Shown piece after piece: positions 10,103-18,307 of a stretch of 64,000 bases of DNA (position 1 is its first letter; each line of letters opens with the position of its first letter). A program made the position numbers and the translations under genes. The DNA is from Nitrosospira sp. (GTDB taxonomy: Bacteria > Pseudomonadota > Gammaproteobacteria > Burkholderiales > Nitrosomonadaceae). Location of the stretch: contig JACDGV010000010.1 in assembly GCA_013821425.1 (NCBI GenBank), positions 1-64,000 of the forward strand, read 5' to 3'. A model generated the notes under the pieces. That model did not search any database. It had not been told where the DNA came from and was given only the letters and a program-made list of their open reading frames with translations.

Positions 10103-11404
10103 ATGAAGAACCGCAAAAATACAAATTGTGGGAACAATGGGTTGAGGCGACGCAGGTTTATCTTTTCGACTCTTTCGGCTGGATTTACCCTGGCAGTTTC
10201 TCCGCTTTACGCCCAGGTGGCCATGAACATGCCAGAAGCGCATGTAAAGGAGGACGAAGAAAATTCGCTTGCATCCCCCCGGTCCCCGGTTTCCGGCTCA
10301 GTCACGCTGTTTCTCTGCGGCGATGTCATGACGGGGAGGGGAATCGACCAGGTCCTGCCCCACGCTGGCGACCCCATCCTCTATGAGGATTATATGAAGA
10401 GCGCGACCGGTTATGTGGAGCTTGCCGAAAGGGCCAATGGCCCGATTCCCAGGCCAGTGAATTTTTCCTATATCTGGGGCGATGCCCTGCCCGAGCTGGA
10501 TCGCAGAAAGCCCGACGTGCGCATTATCAACCTGGAGACGGCTGTCACACGCAGCGACGCTGTGCAAGACAAGGCAGTCAACTATCGCATGCATCCCGAT
10601 AATATCCCGTGTATCGCCGTGGCTGATATCGATTGCTGTGCCCTGGCGAATAATCATGTTCTGGATTGGGGATACGCCGGCCTTGCCGATACGCTGGAAA
10701 CTCTGAAAAAGGCAAATATAAGATCTGCCGGAGCAGGCCAGGATATCCGCGAGGCGCGAGAACCGGCCGTGATGCCCATTCCCGGAAAGGGGCGCGTTTT
10801 GGTATGTTCTTTTGGTTCCGAGACCAGCGGCATTCCCTCGAGCTGGGCTGCGATGCCGAGCAGAGCGGGAGTGGATTTCCTGCCCGACTTTTCTTCCGGC
10901 ACGATCCGTGGTATCAGAGAGCGCATTGCGGTGGTTAAAAGGATGAGCGACATTGTCGTTGCCTCGATTCACTGGGGCGGCAATTGGGGCTATGAGGTGC
11001 CGCGTGAGCAGCGGGAGTTTGCCTATGGGCTGATCGATGAAGCAGGGGTTGATATCGTCCACGGCCATTCGTCCCACCATGCGAAAGGGATTGAGGTTTA
11101 TCAAGGAAAGCTTGTTCTTTACGGCTGCGGCGACTTTCTCAACGACTACGAAGGTATCTCGGGACATGGAGCGTACCGGGGGGACCTGGCTCTGATGTAT
11201 TTCGTAAGCACCGATCTGTTAAGCGGCAAGCTGGTCAGCCTGGAGATGAAACCGATGCAGCTCAAGCGCTTCAGGCTTAACCGCGCTTCCAGGCTCGATG
11301 CGATCTGGCTGAGGGATGTCCTGAATCGTGAAGGAAAAAAATTTGGAAGCTGGGTAGAACTGAGTGCGGAGAATACTTTAACGTTGCGATGGGCGAATGG
11401 CTGA
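10103..11404 (+). CDS. CapA family protein (poly-gamma-glutamate capsule biosynthesis-like metallophosphatase)
   Basis: LFLCGDVMTGRGIDQVL, LETAVT, ANNHVLDWG, GHSSHHAKGIEVYQGKLVLYGCGDFLNDYEG motifs; N-terminal RRRFIFSTLSAGFTLAVSPLYA signal. Confidence 0.88.
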   Translation: MKNRKNTNCGNNGLRRRRFIFSTLSAGFTLAVSPLYAQVAMNMPEAHVKEDEENSLASPRSPVSGSVTLFLCGDVMTGRGIDQVLPHAGDPILYEDYMKSATGYVELAERANGPIPRPVNFSYIWGDALPELDRRKPDVRIINLETAVTRSDAVQDKAVNYRMHPDNIPCIAVADIDCCALANNHVLDWGYAGLADTLETLKKANIRSAGAGQDIREAREPAVMPIPGKGRVLVCSFGSETSGIPSSWAAMPSRAGVDFLPDFSSGTIRGIRERIAVVKRMSDIVVASIHWGGNWGYEVPREQREFAYGLIDEAGVDIVHGHSSHHAKGIEVYQGKLVLYGCGDFLNDYEGISGHGAYRGDLALMYFVSTDLLSGKLVSLEMKPMQLKRFRLNRASRLDAIWLRDVLNREGKKFGSWVELSAENTLTLRWANG

Positions 11405-11544
11405 CATCACTGCTTGTTACTTTCGCGAAATGCGGGAATGACGATAATGGTGAGGCCAAATCCGCTTTGCGATGGGTGTGCATTCCAGGCTCGCGGGGGG
11501 ATTAGACCAGGCCTTGCATTGATTTACGATCTTGATGTGAACTG

Positions 11545-11841
11545 ATGGAACGGAACCCGGCTGTCTATATGCTTGCAAGCAAGTATAACGGCACACTTTA
11601 CATTGGTGTGACCAGTGACCCGATGAAGCGAGTATGGGAGCACAAACAGAATCTGGCAAAAGGGTTCACTCAAAAATATGATGTACACATGCTTGTTTAC
11701 TTCGAAGTGCATTATGAGATGGCCGAGGCAATTCGACGCGAGAAACAGCTCAAGAAATGGAACCGGGCGTGGAAGATAGAATTGATCGAGAAGTCCAACC
11801 CCGGCTGGCGGGATTTATGGCGCGACATTGTCATTGTATAG
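11545..11841 (+). CDS. GIY-YIG nuclease family protein
   Basis: AVYMLASKYNGTLYIGVTSDPMKRVWEHK...REKQLKKWNRAWKIELIE. Confidence 0.92.
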   Translation: MERNPAVYMLASKYNGTLYIGVTSDPMKRVWEHKQNLAKGFTQKYDVHMLVYFEVHYEMAEAIRREKQLKKWNRAWKIELIEKSNPGWRDLWRDIVIV

Positions 11842-11950
11842 GTGGATTCCCGCCTTTCGCAGATGATAGTAAGGAGGGGGCACGAGAAAGCAGGCGGTGA
11901 TGGCTGAGGCCGGTTTCCACCGAAGCTTTGTTCAGAAGCTCCTTCGCGGG

Positions 11951-13443
11951 TCAGGGTTGTCCGGCTCCGGGCAGCCGGAGGAACTCCCGCCGGGTCTTGG
12001 GCCCATACGTGAGGAAGTGCGGCTCGGGGTGTTCCAGGTACGCAAGCCGCTCGCGGGCGAGCCGATCGCGGCTGATGTATTTCTTCACTTCATCCGCGCT
12101 GATCGAATAAACCTTTGCTGCATTGAGACCAAAAATCTTTGCGCGCAGCTGCGGCGTAATTTCGGGATATCCATGCCTGGCGCGCAATTCGGGCGTGATC
12201 TGAAATGCGCGGAACGCCTGAATCTGATCCTGGGGGGAACCGTACCAGATCGAATCAGTGCCCCACAAAACGTTGTCCTCGCCGCAGTACTTCAAGAGTT
12301 TGCCCAGCACATGCGCCCCAGCTTCCGGGTCGCGCATCAGAAACCGCCACGTACTTCCGAGTTCCGCGTAAACGTTACTATTTGGCGCAACGCCATTCTC
12401 GATCAGGGAGCGAATCAGGGTATCGACGCCGTCATCTGCGCCTCTACCCTTGAAGGCGCGTTCCGGAAAGCTTGTGACAAAGCCCGAGTGATAGACCAGG
12501 AAGGCAACGTCCGGAAAGCGCTTTGCGACGACACCGATGTCGCTGCATTGGCTGTGCTCGTAGGATTTCTTGCCGAAGGGGAGGCCTTTGTGTATGCAAA
12601 TGACCTTGACGTCTAGCTTGCGCGCCTTTTCGATGAAACGCGTGCCGATGTCATCTGATAAAAAGTAGCCCTTACCGTCCGGGCCGAACTGGGTATAGGT
12701 TTTCCAGGCAGATACGCCCCAGCGTTCCTTCAGCTCGTCCATTGCTTCGAGATCGTATGCTTGATTAGGGTTGACACGGCCATGGAGCAGCAGGCGATGC
12801 ATGCCCTCCATGCGGTCGACGATTTTGCGCACCGCATCCGCAGTCTGTATGGTGAGGGGCTCGGCGTCGGGACGAGAGGGGACGAATGAGAGCACCATCA
12901 TGTCGGTATCGGAATCGAGGAATACGTCCTTTATGAACTCCTCCGGGCCCAGGCAGCGCAGGTAGCTCCGCGCCCCCGGTTCCGATGCAAGCGCGCAGCC
13001 TGTCTTTGGCATTTGGCTCAGCGGATTGGAGCCGGCCGGGAGTTTTCTTAGCCATGGACCATTCGGATCCACGAAGTGGCCCTGCACGTCGAAGATAAAT
13101 TCTCCGGGGGCGCTGCCGATGTGCGTCTGTGCGAGTTCGTGTTCGAGCGCGGCTTCGCGCGGAAGATCGAAGAAGCCCCCGGTTTTGCCTGCCGCGGCGT
13201 TTGCGGCATTAAAGGCAAGAAGGGTGGATGCCGCGCCACAAGCCGAGATGAGGAAGTCTCTGCGCGAAACGGCCAGGCGTCTCGCATTCTTTCCGGCTGC
13301 TTCTTGTGCAACGCGGTTTGCCGCACGGTTTACGGGCGATAACGGCACGGGCTCGAACTCTCCGTTCGAGGTTGTGTCAATCTTGATCGGTAGCCGGGTG
13401 CCGTCGGGATCGACGCGTGGCGTTGAAGGGTGAAATGGTTTCA
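11951..13443 (-). CDS. Amidohydrolase family protein with Tat-type signal
   Basis: SRRDFLISACGAASTLLAFNAANAAA signal; VICIHKGLPFG, VYAELGSTW, NVLWGTDSIWYGSP motifs; probable start MKPFHPSTPRV (upstream in-frame extension exists to 13609). Confidence 0.82.
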
Positions 13444-13897
13444 TGCTGGGATGTCCTTTAGAAACGGAAATAAACGCGAGCGCAGGGTGGTTCATCCCCA
13501 GCAAGTCAATTCGAGTACCGCCCTTCCGTTCCGCGCGCGACTTGCCGTACTCGGTCCTGAACCGGTATTCCCCCCGTTGCCACGGGATTTGGCTCCTTTT
13601 GGGAAACAATATACAGGGGGCCCTTCCAACAGATTAGTACAGCAGAATCGCTTTGGCAAAGAATGTTCGCAGATCGGGTAACGCCAGAACCTGCAGGTTC
13701 GCACTGGTTCATGCGTAACCGATGTGCCTTCCTGTTGTCACTCGAACCGCTTCATCCCTAAACCCGCATCGGGAAAGCGGGAAAGGATCCTGTTATCGTG
13801 GCGCGAGCGGCAAGAAAATAATCAAGCGCCATACTGAGTTTGTTGCGGTTGGGGTCTCGATCCTCACCGCTGCCGGCTAAATTTCTGGAGATCCAGG

Positions 13898-14647
13898 ATG
13901 AAAAGAAATATTCATTACTTCGCTTTGTTAACCGGCTTTCTCGCCGGGATCAGTCTGGCACGCGAAGCTTACGCGGAAACAAACGATGCAATCCTTAGTA
14001 GTCAGGAATTGGGAATACCTGAGCCGCTGGTATTTGATTTGGTTAGACCTCTGGGCTCGCCCAGAGGTGAGCTTGAGGTTAATGCTTTAATAACGCAATC
14101 CTCTCAAACTGGCCAGTTCGCATGGGCTCCGGAAATTGAGTACGCATTTGCTGACGGGTATGCGGTTGAGCTAGAGTTGCCATTCGAGAACGCGTCATTT
14201 GAAGAATACAAGCTTGGGCTACAGGGCACCTTTGGTGAGTTGCTTAACGGGCGGATGATACATGGGTGGCAGGCTTTGGGGCGTCATCGCAGGCATGAGA
14301 ATTTGTACTCCGGGGATATCCTCTACCTGAACGGTATCCGGCTTTCCGATCGGTGGAGCATCATGAACATGCTTGGCGTCAGGCGCACCGATTTCCGAAA
14401 GCGCGGCGATATCGTCGCCTTATTGAATAATAATTTGTTTTACCATTATTCGCATCGTTTAACGTTTGGAGTAGAGGTCAACAACGAAGTCCAAGAACGC
14501 AAACAGTGGGGCTATCGATTAACACCTCAACTTCATTACAGCTTTAGTTCGGATAAAGCAGTGCAGATAGGCGGAGGACCCGCGCGATTGGATAAGGGCA
14601 AGAAAACCGACTGGTTGTTTGCAGCACGGTTCATTCAGACGTTTTAA
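13898..14647 (+). CDS. Hypothetical secreted/outer-membrane beta-barrel protein
   Basis: Signal peptide MKRNIHYFALLTGFLAGISLAREAYA; alternating amphipathic strands; C-terminal aromatic FIQTF. Confidence 0.6.
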   Translation: MKRNIHYFALLTGFLAGISLAREAYAETNDAILSSQELGIPEPLVFDLVRPLGSPRGELEVNALITQSSQTGQFAWAPEIEYAFADGYAVELELPFENASFEEYKLGLQGTFGELLNGRMIHGWQALGRHRRHENLYSGDILYLNGIRLSDRWSIMNMLGVRRTDFRKRGDIVALLNNNLFYHYSHRLTFGVEVNNEVQERKQWGYRLTPQLHYSFSSDKAVQIGGGPARLDKGKKTDWLFAARFIQTF

Positions 14648-14700
14648 ACGATAATTGTTTGGCCGGGCTGGCAAAAACAGATTTCTATTCGAGAGGATAA

Positions 14701-14733
14701 GACAAAAAAAGCGGCTTGGCCGCTTTTTTTGTC
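14701..14733. terminator. Perfect palindromic, probably bidirectional intrinsic terminator
   Basis: GACAAAAAAAGCGGC-TTG-GCCGCTTTTTTTGTC between the + strand CDS ending 14647 and the minus-strand 6S RNA. Confidence 0.85.
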
Positions 14734-14737
14734 TTGA

Positions 14738-14916
14738 ATAAAGTCCCCGCAAATGCCGTCAGACCATTTATCTTGAACCTTAAGGTCCAAGGCGGTCGCC
14801 TGCCGGAGGCATCAGGCGCTTCCGTGTAGGACGCGCACAACAGCCTCACATTCGCTGGCAACCAATTCTTAAAAAGTTGGTTCAAAGAATATAGGCCTAA
14901 ACGAACACCGCAGGGA
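14738..14916 (-). ncRNA. ssrS: 6S RNA
   Basis: Minus strand reads CCCTGCGGTGTTCGTTTAGGCC...GCGCCTGATGCC...TTGGACCTTAAGGTTCAA...GGCATTTGCGGGGACTT, with complementary ends; located just downstream of zapA as is common in proteobacteria. Confidence 0.85.
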
Positions 14917-15005
14917 ACAACTCTTATCATTTCCACCCGGGGGCGCATTACCCCGATGGCGCAAATGAGGAATTAGTCGGCTGGCTTGAGATCAGGTAAC
15001 CTGGA

Positions 15006-15314
15006 CTAGAACAGCTTGTCCTGCTCCGGCATTACCGCATCAAGCGTTGCCTGCATGCGATCGATTCTACGCCTAAATTCTTCCGTGTCAAACCCCTCCC
15101 TGTTTCTTGCAGTGAGCAATTCATGGGTGATATTGAGTGCCGCCATGATAGTAACGCGCTCGGAACCGACGACCTTGCCGCTGTCCCGGATCTCACGCAT
15201 TCTTTTGTCGAGATAAGTTACTGCTTGCAACAGTTCTTCCCGCTCGCCGTCCGGACAGACGACGCGGAATTCGCGGCCCATGATCGTTACATCCATGGTC
15301 TTGCCCGTATTCAT
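15006..15314 (-). CDS. zapA: Cell division protein ZapA
   Basis: VTIMGREFRVVCPDGEREELLQAVTYLDKRMREIRDSGKVVGSERVTIMAALNITHELL. Confidence 0.93.
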   Translation of the reverse strand: MNTGKTMDVTIMGREFRVVCPDGEREELLQAVTYLDKRMREIRDSGKVVGSERVTIMAALNITHELLTARNREGFDTEEFRRRIDRMQATLDAVMPEQDKLF

Positions 15315-15547
15315 TCGTCGCTTCCGGGGATTTTTGTCAAAAGGGCTTCGAGGCGGGAGGTTGCCGCATTTATTTTTTCCGAGAGGCGCTTGTTTTCGCT
15401 GTCAGCGCCAGCCAATTGTTGACGCAGTTGGATGTTTTCTGCCCGCAGTTGCCGGCAAAGGCGCACGAATTGATTGATTTTATCTTCCAGGGAGTTCAGT
15501 TCCGATTCCATCGGATCACTATAGTTGTGAATTCCGTGTCGCGTCAA
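15311..15547 (-). CDS. Small coiled-coil protein (ZapB-like/TIGR02449-type)
   Basis: Coiled coil LEDKINQFVRLCRQLRAENIQLRQQLAGADSENKRLSEKINAA; overlaps zapA. Confidence 0.75.
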   Translation of the reverse strand: MTRHGIHNYSDPMESELNSLEDKINQFVRLCRQLRAENIQLRQQLAGADSENKRLSEKINAATSRLEALLTKIPGSDE

Positions 15548-15696
15548 CTCATAAGAAGCCTTTTTAAATGTAGTTTGGTATCAACGCAATGATAGCCACC
15601 ACGTTTATCCGATCCGGTCCAGGGAATCCATTTCAACGCTCCGGCGCGTCCCGACGCGGGGGTGCTCCGGTTCTGGTAGAATTCCGCCACATTTGA

Positions 15697-15945
15697 GGTG
15701 CTCCGGCCGTGTTACGGTCGAGTTAAACGGGAACCAGGTAAGGGAGCTTCCGGATCAGTCGATCACGAACTGTTCAGGAGGCCCCATGATGCCTGGGCTG
15801 CCCCCGCAACGGTAAGCAAGTGTGGGCGTATCAGAACCTTCGACAAGTCTGCTTGAGACTTGTCGAAGGTTCCCTAATGTCACTGTGAACTCTCCAGTTC
15901 ATGGGAAGGCGCTACGTCAAATCCTGCGAGCCCGGATACCGGCCT
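15697..15945 (+). promoter_or_regulatory. Cobalamin riboswitch
   Basis: GCCTGGGCTGCCCCCGCAACGGTAAGC, CACTG...ATGGGAAGGCG and GCGAGCCCGGATACCGGCC consensus blocks, upstream of a TonB-dependent receptor. Confidence 0.92.
15834..15872 (+). repeat. Perfect 17-bp inverted repeat with 5-nt loop inside the riboswitch
   Basis: GAACCTTCGACAAGTCT-GCTTG-AGACTTGTCGAAGGTTC. Confidence 0.95.
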
Positions 15946-16074
15946 TGAATGCGTATGGAAATATCGCGTGGGGCGGTATCCCTGATCGATATCCTTTCTC
16001 GCTCAAGGCGTCTCCGCGGTATTTTCTTGTTAACCACATGTTGGACGGCGGGTCCATCAATACAAGAAGATACC

Positions 16075-18147
16075 ATGAGCAGTTGTCGTAAATCCTTTGC
16101 GCCATTTTTTTTCCTTGCTACATCTTCGTGGGGTTCGTGGGCCGTTGGGTCGGACGGCTCGGCAGCGAAGCCGCTCGAAGAAGTTGTGGTCACCGCTACG
16201 CGTTTTAGCGAACGGGTCGAGAAACTGCCCATCGGGGTATCGGTTATCAACGCGGAACAGATCAGAAACAGCGCCGCTTCAAGCCTGCCTGAGCTATTGC
16301 AACAACTGGCAGGCGTACATACCCGTAACGTCGATGGCAGTCCCGATCCGCAGATCGACATGCGCGGATTCGGCATTACCGGCAATCAGAACACTCTGGT
16401 TCTGCTGGATGGTCAACGGATAAACGAAAACGAACTGGTCGGTATCCGCTGGTCGACAATTCCACTGGGTTCAATCGAACGTATCGAGGTGCTGAGAAGC
16501 AGTGGCGCCGTGACCTATGGCGGGGGCGCCACGGGCGGGGTAATCAATATTGTTACGCGCGCTGCAACTCCTGGCGGCGTCTCCGGCAGCGGTGCTGTTT
16601 CGCTGGGCAGCTACAGTGGTACCGAGTTTAACGGCGCGCTGAACGTCGCGGGTAAGAACCTGGGGCTGGCGCTCACCGGTAACGCCCTCGAAACGGAAAA
16701 CTACCGCGTCAACAACGCCTTGCGCCAGATGAACCTTCAAGGAGATCTCCGCTACCAGTTTGCCACCGGCAGGGCGTTATTAAAGTTTGGCCTGGATGAT
16801 CAGAAGCTGGAATTACCTGCGACTCGCACCGAGGCGCAACTGCAAACCGACCGAAGAGGGACCTCGACACCGCGGGATTTCAGCACCCGGGATGGCGCGT
16901 ATATCACGCTCAGGGGCGAGCATTCCGTTGGATGGGGCGATTTTGCCGCGGACCTGTCCTTTCGGAACAACCATCGCACAGCGTTGTTCGACGACTACAG
17001 CATCGATTTCTTCAACTCGAAGTCGTTCCTGAATTCGAGGTCCGCCGCGTGGTTGTTCAATCCCAGGGTAAAACTGCCGTTTCGGGCTTTCGAGATGAAT
17101 CATGAACTGATATTGGGCGCCAACCTGGAATGGTGGGATTACCGTTCGAAGCGCTTTAGCGGGTCAGAAATTGAGCCGGGTGCAGCATCAGCCGACATAT
17201 TGCAAGCTGATGTGGCGGCGACGCAGCAAAACCGGGCCATCTATCTTCAACATGCCTCGACTCTACACACCGGCACTGTCGTGACTGTAGGGGGGCGGCT
17301 GCAAGGGGTGGAAAACCGGGTCAATGATCATTTCAATTCGGCGACCCACGCCCGCGACCGGCAGAGCCGGATGGTGTATGCTTATGATGCAGGTATCCGC
17401 CAGCCAGTGGCTTCTGCCTTCTCCTTTTACGGCAAATTTGGCCGCAGTTTCCGGATAGCTACCGTAGACGAAAACTACAATCAGTTTGGAGGGCCCGCGT
17501 TTGATTCCCAGGTCGAGATACTTGAACCTCAGACTGCTCATATCGGGGAACTCGGGGTGGATTACCAGCGAGGGCCAGTTCTTGGGCGAGCCTCGCTCTA
17601 CCGAATCAATCTCGACAACGAGATCAGCTTCATCAACATAGACCCGTTCCTGTTCTTTGCCAACATCAATCTTCCTCCTACCCGGCGGCAGGGTTTCGAA
17701 CTGGAAGGTTCCTGGGCTGTCACCAGCGCATTCGATATTTCTGGTAACTATACGTTTGCCGATGCGCGTTTTCGTGAGGGGAGCTTTGGCGGAATGGATG
17801 TTTCAGGGAACATGATCCCGCTGGTTCCTCGCCACAGGGCTGCCGCGGGGGGCACGTTCCGGTTCGCGCGGCAAACCAGGGTTGCGGCAATGATGAACTA
17901 TGTAGGCGACCAAGTCATGGACAATGACCAGGCTAACACCGCTACACGCCGCATGCCGGATTATGTTACGGTGGATATCAAAATTACCCATCAGATGAGC
18001 AGGTTGTTGTTGAGCATGGCAGTAAATAATCTGTTTGATGAAAAGTATTTTTCTTATGCAGTCCGCAACGGAGCCGGCACGAGCTTCAATGCACTCCCGG
18101 CTCGAGAGCGTAATGTCTGGTTCACAGTAAAATACCAGTTCGACTGA
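16075..18147 (+). CDS. btuB: TonB-dependent receptor, BtuB-like (cobalamin)
   Basis: EEVVVTATRFSERVEKLPIGVSVINAEQI TonB box/plug, QIDMRGFG, GAVTYGGGATGGVINIVTR, C-terminal NVWFTVKYQFD; follows the cobalamin riboswitch; start chosen at MSSCRKSFAPFF. Confidence 0.9.
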   Translation: MSSCRKSFAPFFFLATSSWGSWAVGSDGSAAKPLEEVVVTATRFSERVEKLPIGVSVINAEQIRNSAASSLPELLQQLAGVHTRNVDGSPDPQIDMRGFGITGNQNTLVLLDGQRINENELVGIRWSTIPLGSIERIEVLRSSGAVTYGGGATGGVINIVTRAATPGGVSGSGAVSLGSYSGTEFNGALNVAGKNLGLALTGNALETENYRVNNALRQMNLQGDLRYQFATGRALLKFGLDDQKLELPATRTEAQLQTDRRGTSTPRDFSTRDGAYITLRGEHSVGWGDFAADLSFRNNHRTALFDDYSIDFFNSKSFLNSRSAAWLFNPRVKLPFRAFEMNHELILGANLEWWDYRSKRFSGSEIEPGAASADILQADVAATQQNRAIYLQHASTLHTGTVVTVGGRLQGVENRVNDHFNSATHARDRQSRMVYAYDAGIRQPVASAFSFYGKFGRSFRIATVDENYNQFGGPAFDSQVEILEPQTAHIGELGVDYQRGPVLGRASLYRINLDNEISFINIDPFLFFANINLPPTRRQGFELEGSWAVTSAFDISGNYTFADARFREGSFGGMDVSGNMIPLVPRHRAAAGGTFRFARQTRVAAMMNYVGDQVMDNDQANTATRRMPDYVTVDIKITHQMSRLLLSMAVNNLFDEKYFSYAVRNGAGTSFNALPARERNVWFTVKYQFD

Positions 18148-18307
18148 AGTTGCCCGGGCTTTTTCCGAGAGCTCCCGGTAATTGCGCCTCGTAGCGAATC
18201 CGTCGGATTCTGGCTGTTCACATCTTATCGGCGGCGGAAGCAGGTGAGATAATACGGCTTTTTCCAAATTCCGGTGCACGTCCATTTTCCCGATTCTGCT
18301 CATTCCC

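Noticed and set aside
10298-11167. 289-aa minus-strand ORF
   Set aside because: Antisense to the CapA-family gene with no recognisable motifs
11897-12616. 239-aa plus-strand ORF
   Set aside because: Fully antisense to the amidohydrolase gene, which has clear family motifs; no recognisable domain in this frame
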